Assembly (NCBI GenBank): GCA_947085405.1
Contig: CAMTWO010000005.1
Span: 43,507 to 107,506 of the forward strand
Direction of reading: 5' to 3'
Origin: JASEGV01 sp947085405
GTDB lineage: Bacteria; Bacteroidota; Ignavibacteria; UBA10030; BY39
Length of the DNA stretch: 64,000 bases
This document shows positions 31,766 through 39,835 of the stretch, in pieces; the stretch's first letter is position 1; every line of letters starts with the position of its first letter. The translations under genes were made by a program, and so were the position numbers. The notes under the pieces are model-generated. The model ran no database searches. It saw only the letters and a program-made list of their open reading frames with translations, and was not told the DNA's origin.

Positions 31766-33001
31766 TTAATGATTATCAGCATAAATAAGGTATTTTTGAG
31801 CATTTTTTTTAAAGTCCTTTATACCGACTTTGGGTAACTCTTTCAGGACTTTTCTACTATTTTTGATACCTACCAATTTATCGAAAAAATTACTATTATA
31901 TTTTAAAGAATCAGGATAAAATTTTTGAATTATCTGAATCACAGAGAGGACAGATTCAACAGGTTTGTATTTTCTTTTATCCAGCACATTAAAATAAATC
32001 CCCCTACATTTACGGTTGGCATATTTCGGGTTTGCACCTGTAATCGAATCCGGTGTCGGTGTAAATTCGATTGGTTCAAACCGCACACCGTTCAGCTTCA
32101 GATCGTTTAATTTCTTCGCTAACAATTTTCCGTTTATCCATGGCGCCCCGATATATTCAAAAGGTTTTTCTGTACCGCGCCCTTCCGAAATATTCGTCGC
32201 TTCAAACAAACAATTTCCCGGATACACAACTGCCGTAGAAACAGTTTTCATATTTGGAGAGGGCGATACCCACGAAAGTTTTGTTTCATCAAAATACATT
32301 TTCCGTTTCCAATTTTCCATCGGAATTACAGTTAAATCAATTTGAATATTTTTTTCAATCCAATTTTCGCCGACTGCCATTTTTGCAATTTCACCCAACG
32401 TCAAACCATGACGTATCGGAATAGGGAAAAAACCAACCGCTGATTTCAAATTTACATCGAGTAGAGGTCCTTCGACATCAACACCATTTATAGGGTTGGG
32501 ACGGTCGAGTAAGATAAACTGAATTTTATTTTCCGCAGCAGCTTGCATAGCATAAGCCATCGTAACATTGTAAGTATAAAACCGTGCCCCAACATCTTGT
32601 AAATCGAACAGCAATACTTCGATTCCCTGAAGCATTTCCGAAGTCGGTTTGAGTGTTTGCCCATACAACGAAAATATTTTTAAACCGGTTATAGAATCTG
32701 TTTGGTCTTGAACTTTTATACCGGCAGGTACTCTGCCTCGTATGCCGTGTTCAGGACTGAATAATGCAACTATATTTACATTTCTTTTTTGAAGTGAATC
32801 AACAATGTGAACACCATTGGATAGCAAAGATGTATGATTGCAAATTACGCCGACGCGCTTCCCGGATACTTTCTCAAAAAATTTTTCGAAGAATACATCA
32901 GCCCCGTATCTAACCTTGCCTTGTTGCGAATAGAGTAGAACGTTGCCCGAAAGATAAATAAATAAAAACGTCAGTATGTTATATAGCACTTTTGTGAACA
33001 A
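31766..33001 (-). CDS. NamZ-like exo-beta-N-acetylmuramidase (DUF1343)
   Basis: A 411-residue protein with a signal peptide ending near VLLYSQQ. The DUF1343/NamZ pattern is clear: KRVGVICNHTSLLSNGVHIV, VALFSPEHGIRGRVPAGI, SLYGQTLKPTSEML, IEVLLFDLQDVGARFYTYN, FILLDRPNPINGVDVEGP, and SPNMKTVSTAVVYPGNCLFE leading to EGRGTEKPFEYIGAPW. NamZ of Bacteroidota removes terminal MurNAc from peptidoglycan fragments, for recycling. It lies 1 bp downstream of the Nudix gene and has no related recycling genes here. Confidence 0.9.
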   Translation of the reverse strand: MFTKVLYNILTFLFIYLSGNVLLYSQQGKVRYGADVFFEKFFEKVSGKRVGVICNHTSLLSNGVHIVDSLQKRNVNIVALFSPEHGIRGRVPAGIKVQDQTDSITGLKIFSLYGQTLKPTSEMLQGIEVLLFDLQDVGARFYTYNVTMAYAMQAAAENKIQFILLDRPNPINGVDVEGPLLDVNLKSAVGFFPIPIRHGLTLGEIAKMAVGENWIEKNIQIDLTVIPMENWKRKMYFDETKLSWVSPSPNMKTVSTAVVYPGNCLFEATNISEGRGTEKPFEYIGAPWINGKLLAKKLNDLKLNGVRFEPIEFTPTPDSITGANPKYANRKCRGIYFNVLDKRKYKPVESVLSVIQIIQKFYPDSLKYNSNFFDKLVGIKNSRKVLKELPKVGIKDFKKNAQKYLIYADNH

Positions 33002-33002
33002 G

Positions 33003-33536
33003 TTATATTTTATCCATCGCTAAAATCCATGCAGCGAGTGTCATCCCGTCCCATATTTCATTCGATTTAATTTTGGACTCAATCTCTTCCCTATCCAAAA
33101 TTATCCTTTCAAATTCTTCTGTATCATCGTGAGGGATATCAACCGGTGTTAGTTTACGTGCTATGAAAACATTGCACATTTCGTCCGTTACACCATTATA
33201 GGGATTATAAGTGCCTGCAAAAGTCAATTCACCCGCTTTTACGCCGGCTTCTTCTGCCAATTCTTGAGCTGCCATTTCCTCGATAGTAGCACCATCTGCG
33301 ATACTTCCGCAAGGGAATTCGAGACTCTCTTTTCCGGCGAGGTAACGATATTGTTTGACCATCAAAATTTTACCGTCGTCGAAAACCGGAATTATTAAAC
33401 TCGACCCATTCGTGTGGACATAGTGGTACTCACCGAATTTTCCTGAAGGAAGCTGAACCTCATCAACTAAATAAGTCCACCAATTATTCGGAATTTTATT
33501 TATCTGCTTTAATTTTTTCCATGGTTTCAGTTTCAT
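33003..33536 (-). CDS. Nudix hydrolase (ADP-sugar pyrophosphatase-like)
   Basis: A 177-residue Nudix protein. The N-terminal half has NNWWTYLVDEVQLPSGKFGE, the middle VPVFDD-like IIPVFDDGKILMVKQYRYLA, and the Nudix box is GSIADGATIEEMAAQELAEE with AGVKA: the usual Arg before Glu-Leu is Gln here, the other acidic metal ligands are kept. The region after it (FAGTYNPYNGVTDEMCNVFI) is typical of ADP-ribose pyrophosphatases. It overlaps ndk by ATGA and is followed by the NamZ-like gene. The substrate is likely an ADP-sugar, uncertain. Confidence 0.9.
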   Translation of the reverse strand: MKLKPWKKLKQINKIPNNWWTYLVDEVQLPSGKFGEYHYVHTNGSSLIIPVFDDGKILMVKQYRYLAGKESLEFPCGSIADGATIEEMAAQELAEEAGVKAGELTFAGTYNPYNGVTDEMCNVFIARKLTPVDIPHDDTEEFERIILDREEIESKIKSNEIWDGMTLAAWILAMDKI

Positions 33537-33958
33537 ATAACTTCAATTAATTCTTTTTCAGAGAAAAAGAATGCTATCTCAATTTTACCATTTTCGGGTG
33601 AGTCGGATCCGTGCACGATATTCTCACCTTTGTTGTCGGCAAAATCTTTCCTGATAGTACCGGGCACAGCTTCAGCCGGATCGGTTGCGCCGATCAAAGC
33701 TCGGAAATCTGCAATTGCATTCTCTTTTTCTAAAGCTATCGGAACACAGGGACCCGAGCTCATAAATTCGACCAAACCATCGTAAAAGGGCCTGCCTTTA
33801 TGAACCGCATAAAATGCACCGGCAGTTTCTTGGGTAAGCCGGGTTTTTTTCATGCCGATTATTTTAAATCCTGCTTTTTCGATTCGTGCAATTACTGCAC
33901 CTGTTAAATTTTTTCTAACGCAATCAGGTTTCAGAATTGCTAATGTTCTTTCTATCAA
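33533..33958 (-). CDS. ndk: Nucleoside diphosphate kinase
   Basis: A 141-residue enzyme that makes nucleoside triphosphates from diphosphates using ATP. It starts ERTLAILKPDCVRKNLTG, has the nucleotide-binding Tyr/Lys segment FYAVHKGRPFYDGLVEFM and the phospho-histidine in ENIVHGSDSPENGKIEIAFF. All catalytic residues are present and the length is normal. It is flanked by sucD (13 bp upstream) and Nudix (overlap). Confidence 0.97.
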   Translation of the reverse strand: MIERTLAILKPDCVRKNLTGAVIARIEKAGFKIIGMKKTRLTQETAGAFYAVHKGRPFYDGLVEFMSSGPCVPIALEKENAIADFRALIGATDPAEAVPGTIRKDFADNKGENIVHGSDSPENGKIEIAFFFSEKELIEVI

Positions 33959-33971
33959 CTGTTACTCCTTT

Positions 33972-35018
33972 TTATTTTTTACTTTTAGCTTTCGCCGGTT
34001 TTTTCTTCTTCTTTTTCTCAACAGCAGCAGAGTACAATTTTTTCAATTTGGCGCTCAACTTTGGCTTTACAATTTTTTTCTTTTTTCTAATAGATGTAGT
34101 AATATTTTGGGGTTTCCTTTGTTCAGCCAAAACTTTTTCTACGGTTTCACCAATCAGCGCCGGGCTTTCAACAACATGAATCCCCGCTTCACGCATCGCT
34201 TGCATTTTCTCAGCAGCAGTTCCCTTGCCTCCTGAAATTATAGCGCCGGCGTGTCCCATTCTACGTCCGGGAGGCGCAGTTCTTCCGGCAATAAATCCGA
34301 TTACCGGTTTGTTAAATTCTTTTTTGATATATTCAGCGGCTTCTTCTTCGGCAGTTCCCCCAATCTCGCCAATCATAATTATTGCTTCGGTATCCGGATC
34401 GTTCTTAAATATTTTTAACGCATCTGTAAATTGTATTCCGATAATCGGATCGCCGCCTATTCCGATGCAAGTTGATTGGCCGATGCCTCGCTCGGTAAGT
34501 TGCCAAACTGCTTCGTATGTTAACGTACCACTACGCGAAATCAGTCCGACTTTCCCGGGCAGATGAATAAATCCAGGCATAATTCCGATTTTTGCTTTGC
34601 CCGGCGAGATGATTCCCGGACAATTCGGTCCTATCAAACGGACATTTTTCTTATTAAGATATTCTTTCACACTTACCATATCTTTTGTCGGAATTCCCTC
34701 GGTAATACAGACGATTAACTTAATCCCGGCATCGGCAGATTCTTTTATCGCATCTGCGGCAAAAGCCGATGGGACAAAAATCACCGAAGTGTTGGCACCT
34801 TCATTTTTAACTGCATCGGCAACGGTGTTGAAAACTGGTACCGGATGTGCAAACGAATCTATTTCGTTTCCTTTATACATGATGCCGCCTTTACCGGGTG
34901 TTACGCCGGCAACGACTTTCGTTCCGTATGCAATCATTTGCGATGTATGAAACGTTCCTTCGCCGCCTGTTATTCCTTGAACTACTAAACGTGTTGTATT
35001 ATCTGCAAGTATGCTCAT
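33972..35018 (-). CDS. sucD: Succinyl-CoA ligase alpha subunit with lysine-rich tail
   Basis: A 348-residue protein. The first ~290 residues are a normal SucD: LVVQGITGGEGTFHTSQMIA, VTPGKGGIMYKGNEIDSFAH, GPNCPGIISPGKAKIGIMPG, and the phospho-histidine loop GRRMGHAGAIISGGKGTAAE. The last 43 residues contain 19 lysines and no acidic residue but one Glu (runs of four and six lysines), an extension absent from ordinary SucD. SucD and SucC make succinyl-CoA or GTP/ATP in the citric acid cycle. No sucC is adjacent. The tail could bind nucleic acid, polyphosphate or a membrane; it could also be a translation oddity. Confidence 0.93.
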   Translation of the reverse strand: MSILADNTTRLVVQGITGGEGTFHTSQMIAYGTKVVAGVTPGKGGIMYKGNEIDSFAHPVPVFNTVADAVKNEGANTSVIFVPSAFAADAIKESADAGIKLIVCITEGIPTKDMVSVKEYLNKKNVRLIGPNCPGIISPGKAKIGIMPGFIHLPGKVGLISRSGTLTYEAVWQLTERGIGQSTCIGIGGDPIIGIQFTDALKIFKNDPDTEAIIMIGEIGGTAEEEAAEYIKKEFNKPVIGFIAGRTAPPGRRMGHAGAIISGGKGTAAEKMQAMREAGIHVVESPALIGETVEKVLAEQRKPQNITTSIRKKKKIVKPKLSAKLKKLYSAAVEKKKKKKPAKAKSKK

Positions 35019-35046
35019 AAATTATTCTTCTTAATTTTGTTAAACA

Positions 35047-35235
35047 TTATATTTCGCCTCTACGAAATTTCTGTAAAGTTTCCCATTGTTCAGGAGTTAG
35101 TGTGTTATAAATAAATTCCTGCCATTCTTCAAACCATTCGAGTCGCTGGTCTATCGGTATTTGTTTATATCTTTCTATTTGTTCGTCGGTAATATGATAA
35201 GAATAACCGCCTTTCTTTTTTTGCTTCTCATCCAT
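35047..35235 (-). CDS. Small conserved-looking protein paired with a nucleotidyltransferase
   Basis: A 62-residue charged protein, with lysine-rich start (MDEKQKKKGG) and a body YHITDEQIERYKQIPIDQRL then EWFEEWQEFIYNTLTP and FRRGEI. It resembles short helical proteins often found beside nucleotidyltransferase genes. It overlaps the end of the upstream nucleotidyltransferase gene by eight bases. It may be the partner or antitoxin-like regulator of it. No further assignment. Confidence 0.7.
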   Translation of the reverse strand: MDEKQKKKGGYSYHITDEQIERYKQIPIDQRLEWFEEWQEFIYNTLTPEQWETLQKFRRGEI

Positions 35236-35722
35236 TGTTAATCTCTTTAATTTTCTTCAATGCTTCAATATCATCCTGATCTTGCTGTCGCCCTGCTAAT
35301 GATTTTAAATTTATTAAATCGTCGATGCTTATGACAGATACCGGAATCGTGTTAGAATAAACAATTTTTCTTCTTGAGTAACATTCATCGAAATCAAAAA
35401 CATTTTCTATAAATATATCGATTACCTGAAATACTTTATCTTTATTAACAAACGAAAGAACCCACATATTCTTTTCGCTTCGCCATTTTTGCCTGTAATC
35501 TGGATTAACAAATTCTTCCACTTTAATAGGAACAATCGGAAACCAGCCAAGAGAATTCAGTTTATTCCAAAACGAATATATATTTTCTGGCTTAAAAGAT
35601 ATCAGCAAATCTATATCATAAGTCGAGCGTGGTATTCCGTGTAAACTGACTGCCATACCGCCAACAACAAGATACTCGATTCGGGACTCGTTCAGAGCTT
35701 TGAAAAATTCCTGATATACCAT
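35228..35722 (-). CDS. AbiEii/DUF6036-like nucleotidyltransferase
   Basis: A 164-residue protein with the minimal nucleotidyltransferase fold: LVVGGMAVSLHGIPRSTYDI with the GG-x motif and the catalytic aspartates in YDIDLLI (D36, D38), followed by a variable C-terminal part and a helical end (SIDDLINLKSLAGRQQDQDD). Relatives include antitoxin-system nucleotidyltransferases and stand-alone proteins of unknown role. It overlaps the small gene at 35047 by eight bases, so the two form a unit. It is 8 bp after tatA. Confidence 0.78.
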   Translation of the reverse strand: MVYQEFFKALNESRIEYLVVGGMAVSLHGIPRSTYDIDLLISFKPENIYSFWNKLNSLGWFPIVPIKVEEFVNPDYRQKWRSEKNMWVLSFVNKDKVFQVIDIFIENVFDFDECYSRRKIVYSNTIPVSVISIDDLINLKSLAGRQQDQDDIEALKKIKEINNG

Positions 35723-35730
35723 TACGTATT

Positions 35731-35931
35731 TTATTTATTCTTCGGCTCTTCAACTTTTGCAGAATCCTTTGGCTGTTCGATGTCCGTTTGGATATCTCGT
35801 GCTGCTTTCCGGAATTCGCGTATCCCCTTGCCTAAACCTTGAGCTAAATCCGGAATTTTTTTCGCACCAAAAAATATTAAAATGAAAAGAAGAATTAATA
35901 ATATTTCAGTCGTTCCTAAATTGCCAAACAT
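35731..35931 (-). CDS. tatA: Sec-independent protein translocase TatA/E subunit
   Basis: A 66-residue protein: one N-terminal membrane helix (EILLILLFILIFFGAKKIPD), the conserved FG-K-PDL hinge, an amphipathic helix (LAQGLGKGIREFRKAARDIQ) and a charged tail. It forms the pore-like oligomer of the twin-arginine export system. No tatC gene is in the window. It lies between purQ (16 bp upstream) and the nucleotidyltransferase gene. Confidence 0.94.
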   Translation of the reverse strand: MFGNLGTTEILLILLFILIFFGAKKIPDLAQGLGKGIREFRKAARDIQTDIEQPKDSAKVEEPKNK

Positions 35932-35946
35932 AATTTTACCTTTAAG

Positions 35947-36669
35947 TTAGTTAAACACTTTTTCATGAATTAAATTTTTAATAACTGATTCAAACATTTT
36001 TTTACCATCTGTATGACGCAGTATTTCATCCGACGCCCGTTCGGGATGCGGCATCATACCGAGAACATTCCCAGCTTCGTTTATGATTCCCGCAATATTG
36101 TGAAGAGCACCGTTCGGATTCGATTCGTCCGATATTATACCATCAGCATTGCAATAACGGAAAACTATCTGCTGATTATCTTCTAATTTTTTCATTGTTT
36201 CTGCGTCCACAAAATAATTACCATCACCATGAGCAATTGGTATTTTAATTACTTCACCTTGCGTGTATTCCGAGGTGAATGGGTTAGAATTATTTTCGAC
36301 CCGCAGATAAACATAATCGCAGATGAACTTGAGCGATTTATTACGCAGCAGAACACCAGGCAGCAACCCTGTTTCACAGAGTATTTGAAAACCGTTGCAT
36401 ATTCCTAATACAATTCCACCTTTGTTAGCAAACTCAATTACAGCTTTCATAATAGGTGAAAATCGGGCAATTGCACCGCATCGTAAATAATCGCCGTACG
36501 AAAAACCGCCAGGCAAAATCAGCGCATCAACATCCGCAACCGAAGTTTCTTTGTGCCAGAAAAATTGCACTTCCTGATTTAAGATATTTTTAAGTACATA
36601 ATAACAATCGTGGTCGCAGTTTGAACCAGGAAAAACCACTACACCAAATTTAACATCCGAACGAGTCAT
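35947..36669 (-). CDS. purQ: Phosphoribosylformylglycinamidine synthase, glutaminase subunit PurQ
   Basis: A 240-residue class I glutamine amidotransferase of purine synthesis. It begins VKFGVVVFPGSNCDHDCYYV, has LPGGFSYGDYLRCGAIARFS, the catalytic Cys in VLGICNGFQILCETGLLPGV, and the His/Glu of the triad in MMPHPERASDEIL. It makes ammonia for PurL, whose gene is not in the window. It is separated from purS by a small membrane-protein gene. Confidence 0.96.
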   Translation of the reverse strand: MTRSDVKFGVVVFPGSNCDHDCYYVLKNILNQEVQFFWHKETSVADVDALILPGGFSYGDYLRCGAIARFSPIMKAVIEFANKGGIVLGICNGFQILCETGLLPGVLLRNKSLKFICDYVYLRVENNSNPFTSEYTQGEVIKIPIAHGDGNYFVDAETMKKLEDNQQIVFRYCNADGIISDESNPNGALHNIAGIINEAGNVLGMMPHPERASDEILRHTDGKKMFESVIKNLIHEKVFN

Positions 36670-36681
36670 TTACTAATATCT

Positions 36682-36996
36682 CTAATCCCATCGCGATAGT
36701 GAATGCAGCAGATCTAATTTGGTAATCATAAGCACGATTATGAGGATCGAAAAAAAATATAACAGCAATTGAGCTTTCAGAATTAAATTTTTATTCTGCC
36801 CAAGGAATAAGATTACTTTAATCCGATCGAGCGAAGCAGCAACAAACAATGTTGATATGCCGATTAATAACAAAACCAAATGTGAAATGGGTTGAAAAAA
36901 ATGATTCATAAATAAAGATAAAATACCAATTAACGCATAACCAACAATTGAAAATTCAACCCAGGTTTTTTTAAAATAATAATATAATGTATCCAT
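36682..36996 (-). CDS. Small membrane protein inside the pur gene cluster
   Basis: A 104-residue hydrophobic protein with three probable membrane helices (about 15-35, 37-55 and 76-97). It contains DRIKVILFLGQNKNLILKAQ between the second and third. No family recognised. It lies between purS (15 bp upstream) and purQ (12 bp downstream), in the same direction. Its place does not look like part of the purine pathway. Confidence 0.7.
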   Translation of the reverse strand: MDTLYYYFKKTWVEFSIVGYALIGILSLFMNHFFQPISHLVLLLIGISTLFVAASLDRIKVILFLGQNKNLILKAQLLLYFFSILIIVLMITKLDLLHSLSRWD

Positions 36997-37011
36997 AAAA
37001 TACCCTTCTAT

Positions 37012-37263
37012 TTAATTTATTTTTTCAATAGTAAAGGAGTAGTTTTCCATAATAACGTTCGACAGCAGCTTTTGACAAGCATCTTCGGTTTGTCGTTTAG
37101 CTTCTTCCATATTGTTGCTATTAATTTTCATTTCTATGTATTTACCTATTCTAACATCCTGAATGGAAGAAAAGTTTAAACTCTCAAGAGCATGAAAAAC
37201 CGCTTTCCCCTGAGGGTCAAGAATCGATTTTTTTAAAGTGATTGTTATTTTTGCTAAAAACAA
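37012..37263 (-). CDS. purS: PurS subunit of phosphoribosylformylglycinamidine synthase
   Basis: An 83-residue protein of the PurS family: FLAKITITLKKSILDPQGKA, VFHALESLNFSSIQDVRIGK, and the C-terminal half with MKINSNNMEEAKRQTEDACQ and NVIMENYSF. PurS bridges PurQ and the small PurL in bacteria with the split synthase. It is small but entirely normal. It starts 16 bp after pssA. Confidence 0.92.
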   Translation of the reverse strand: MFLAKITITLKKSILDPQGKAVFHALESLNFSSIQDVRIGKYIEMKINSNNMEEAKRQTEDACQKLLSNVIMENYSFTIEKIN

Positions 37264-37278
37264 AATCCACCTGTAAAT

Positions 37279-38040
37279 TTATACATCGATACTCGTTTTT
37301 TCAGGATCTTCTTCAACTATTTTGCCATCCTGGAATAATTTCGGGATCGTTAAAATAGTCCATCTGATAATTCCTGAGAAAGAAAATAAAACAAACAAGG
37401 GGAAAATTGCTGCCCCTTTAGTGGCTAAAATAATTATAAAAGCCGTTAGGAATATACCGAATTTGAATGGATACTCTTTGATATTCCGTTTATTGAATTT
37501 GGGTAGAGTATCATATTTAAATGTGCTGACCATTAATAACGACAACCATATTATAAGAACAATAAACAAATCGGCTTTCCAACCAGCAATACCATCGGCT
37601 TCCGAAAAATAAGTGAGAACAAAAGCTACTAAAGCAATTGCTTGAGCCGGGATCGGAAGTCCTTTAAAATAATCTTTATCGAAACCAACCAACTGTACGT
37701 TAAAGCGAGCGAGACGTATTCCACCTAAAATCAAAGGGAGCGAACTGATAATAATTCCCAATCCTTCGAGGTTGTGCAGATAAATTTTATACGCCATAAA
37801 AGAAGGTGCTGCACCGAATGTTATCAAATCGGATAATGAATCGAACTCGACGCCGAATTTGCTGGACGACTTTGTAATTCGTGCCATAATTCCATCTAAT
37901 GAATCGAATACAGCACCGAGTATAATAAGCCAGGCAGCAACTTCAAAGTTTTCTTTACTCGAATGAATGATGGAGAAAAAACCGCAAAACATATTAAGGA
38001 CGGTAAACAAACTTGGAACAACAGCGCGGGTAATTTTCAT
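37279..38040 (-). CDS. pssA: CDP-diacylglycerol-serine O-phosphatidyltransferase
   Basis: A 253-residue inner-membrane enzyme of the CDP-alcohol phosphotransferase family that makes phosphatidylserine. The family signature DG-x2-AR...G-x3-D-x3-D is seen as DSLDGIMARITKSSSKFG then EFDSLSD. About seven membrane helices follow. It is in the same direction as, and next to, psd, which uses its product to make phosphatidylethanolamine. Confidence 0.94.
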   Translation of the reverse strand: MKITRAVVPSLFTVLNMFCGFFSIIHSSKENFEVAAWLIILGAVFDSLDGIMARITKSSSKFGVEFDSLSDLITFGAAPSFMAYKIYLHNLEGLGIIISSLPLILGGIRLARFNVQLVGFDKDYFKGLPIPAQAIALVAFVLTYFSEADGIAGWKADLFIVLIIWLSLLMVSTFKYDTLPKFNKRNIKEYPFKFGIFLTAFIIILATKGAAIFPLFVLFSFSGIIRWTILTIPKLFQDGKIVEEDPEKTSIDV

Positions 38041-38055
38041 TTTAAAATTTCATCC

Positions 38056-38715
38056 TTATTCACCTGTGAATTCAGCTATTACTGTTTCGCCGGCAGATAC
38101 CTTTTGGTCGAGACTTACATTAATCTTCACTTTTCCTTTCGGTAGAAGAACGTCGACACGTGAACCGAACTTAATCATACCAAACCGCTCGCCTGTTTTG
38201 GCAGGCATTCCGATTTTCAAATCAGCTACAATTCTTCGAGCCACAGCTCCAGCAATTTGTTTAAAAAATACTTTCCCATTTTTACTTTCAACGCCGATTA
38301 AGGTTCGCTCGTTTACATCGGAGGCTTTATCTTCAAATGCAACCAAATATTTGCCCGGAATATGTTCGAAATATTGTATCGTGCCATCAACCGGATATCG
38401 ATTCACATGGACATTTAAAGGCGACATAAAAATGCTGATAAGTATGGCATCGCTTTTTAAAAATTTATCTTCATAAATATCTTTAATTGAAATAATTTTT
38501 CCATCTGCAGGTGATATTATCAAGTTATTTCCTGCCGGTGTAACTCGATCCGGGTCTCTAAAAAAATAGAGAGTGAATAAAATAAATGCTGAACTGAAAA
38601 TAATCAGTATGTATTTTAATAAATCAATTCGAATAAATAATGTTGAAATTAATATCAGTGCAAAACAAATAAACAAAACTACACCGACAACATCGAAACC
38701 ATATTTAGTTATCAA
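38056..38715 (-). CDS. psd: Phosphatidylserine decarboxylase
   Basis: A 219-residue membrane-associated enzyme that turns phosphatidylserine into phosphatidylethanolamine. Two membrane helices near the N-terminus (about 6-26 and 30-50) precede the catalytic domain: ISPADGKIISIKDIYEDKFL, ISIFMSPLNVHVNRYPVDG, and the self-cleavage site FGMIKFGSRVDVLLPKG, with Ser forming the pyruvoyl group. It is the short, archaeal-like type common in Bacteroidota. Directly downstream is pssA. Confidence 0.94.
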   Translation of the reverse strand: MITKYGFDVVGVVLFICFALILISTLFIRIDLLKYILIIFSSAFILFTLYFFRDPDRVTPAGNNLIISPADGKIISIKDIYEDKFLKSDAILISIFMSPLNVHVNRYPVDGTIQYFEHIPGKYLVAFEDKASDVNERTLIGVESKNGKVFFKQIAGAVARRIVADLKIGMPAKTGERFGMIKFGSRVDVLLPKGKVKINVSLDQKVSAGETVIAEFTGE

Positions 38716-38731
38716 GAAATTCTCCTATTAC

Positions 38732-39448
38732 TCAAACTTTATGCAAAAGTCTGTCGTTTAATTCTGAAAATACTTTATAAATATTTTCATTTGAATGATT
38801 AAAATAATCGCGCTGATATTTTCCATCTTCGGAGATATTCCAAAAGCGGCAGGTTAAAGGTGAAAGCTCGCCGCTTAGTACAATTTTATCTTCGATATGT
38901 CCGAATTCAAGTTCAACATCAGTTAAAACCAAATTTCGCCTTTCACAAAGCGAGCGCAATACAGCATTCGTTTTCGTTGCTAACCGGTTGATTGCCTTGA
39001 AATCCTCGATAGAAACGATCCCTAAAGATAGGATGTGTGTTTCGTTAATCGCTGTTTTACTTCTATCTTTGTTAAAATAACAGTATTCGAGAATCGGAAA
39101 AGTCAGAGGGGTCCCCTCTTTCAAATCGAATCTTTTGCTCAACGAAGTTGTAGCATAGTTATACACATGCACGGTCGTTTGTATCGGTTTATTATGTTTA
39201 ATGAGCAACTCGGAATCGGTCAAAGTTCTAACAAAATCAGTAGGAATTTGATATTTTTCTAAGTATGCGAATAGATAAGAAGATATTTCAGCCCGGATAT
39301 TAACAAGACTTTTAGTTTTCCCACGTAACTTTTTGACGTCATGGGATTCTGATATAAATTCCATTACCAACAAGTTAGGTTGGTCGGCAGTGTAAATATT
39401 TTTTGTAGTGCCTTGATATATAAGTTCGCGTCCTTTTGATTTAGTCAC
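38732..39448 (-). CDS. purC: SAICAR synthetase-like protein
   Basis: A protein of 238 residues from the GTG at 39448, chosen because GGAG lies just upstream and because this gives the usual family length; a longer version from 39529 would add a hydrophobic stretch. Family motifs are ELIYQGTTKNIYTADQPNLL, SSYLFAYLEKYQIPTDFV, HVYNYATTSLSKRFDLKEGT, YCYFNKDRSKTAINETHI and DVELEFGHIEDKIVLSGELS. The usual DEISPDTCR reads GELSPLTCR, a change in a catalytic loop. It is probably the purine enzyme adding aspartate to CAIR, but divergent. It shares its direction with psd and pssA. Confidence 0.85.
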   Translation of the reverse strand: MTKSKGRELIYQGTTKNIYTADQPNLLVMEFISESHDVKKLRGKTKSLVNIRAEISSYLFAYLEKYQIPTDFVRTLTDSELLIKHNKPIQTTVHVYNYATTSLSKRFDLKEGTPLTFPILEYCYFNKDRSKTAINETHILSLGIVSIEDFKAINRLATKTNAVLRSLCERRNLVLTDVELEFGHIEDKIVLSGELSPLTCRFWNISEDGKYQRDYFNHSNENIYKVFSELNDRLLHKV

Positions 39449-39531
39449 TTTATCTCCATTGAGAGAGAATCTAACGATAATTATTAACGAATACGGTAGT
39501 ATATTAGCAAAAAAAAAGAAGAATGTCAAGG

Positions 39532-39560
39532 TTGATTATAATGGCACAAATAAGTATATT
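39532..39560 (+). promoter_or_regulatory. Candidate promoter for the tRNA-Gln/tRNA-Glu pair
   Basis: TTGATT (39532-39537) and TATATT (39555-39560) are 17 bases apart, matching sigma-70 -35 and -10 elements at four and five of six positions. The tRNA begins 20 bases after the -10 element. Confidence 0.4.
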
Positions 39561-39580
39561 GGACGGAGAAAAATTTCTAT

Positions 39581-39653
39581 TGCCCTGTGGTGTAATTGGC
39601 AACACACTTGACTCTGGATCAAGTTAGTTCAGGTTCGAATCCTGACAGGGCAG
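39581..39653 (+). tRNA. tRNA-Gln (anticodon CTG)
   Basis: A full cloverleaf: acceptor TGCCCTG/CAGGGCA with discriminator G and the T1-A72 pair typical of tRNA-Gln; D arm GTGTAATTGGCAACAC; anticodon stem CTTGA/TCAAG with loop CTCTGGA, anticodon CTG; T arm TCAGG/CCTGA. No CCA is encoded. It reads CAG codons. Confidence 0.95.
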
Positions 39654-39763
39654 CAAAGAATTTATGATTTTTGATTGCGAATTTCGGATTGATAAAAATC
39701 ATAAATCTCAAATCCAAAATCCCTGCCCGCCGCTACGCTTCGGCAGGCGGGCAAAATTCAACT
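39654..39763. repeat. Low-complexity spacer with palindrome between the two tRNA genes
   Basis: The first 60 bases contain repeated degenerate words (GATTTTTGATTGCGAATTTC, ATCATAAATCTCAAATCC) like those in the pstB-phoU spacer. A palindrome with arms TGCCCGCCG and CGGCAGGCGGGCA lies at about 39724-39752, similar to the element inserted in the HicB-like gene. No gene is seen. Confidence 0.55.
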
Positions 39764-39835
39764 GGCGCTATCGTCTAAGGGTTAGGACACCGCCCTCTCA
39801 AGGCGGGAATACGGGTTCGAATCCCGTTAGCGCTA
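39764..39835 (+). tRNA. tRNA-Glu (anticodon CTC)
   Basis: Acceptor GGCGCTA pairs with TAGCGCT (first pair G-T) and discriminator A. D arm GTCTAAGGGTTAGGAC. Anticodon stem CCGCC/GGCGG with loop CTCTCAA gives anticodon CTC. T arm CGGGT-TCGAATC-CCGTT region is normal. The hairpin repeat begins directly at its 3' end. Confidence 0.93.

Noticed and set aside
39449..39529. A longer start for purC at 39529.
   Set aside because: It adds a hydrophobic stretch unlike any PurC; the GTG at 39448 has GGAG and gives the usual length.
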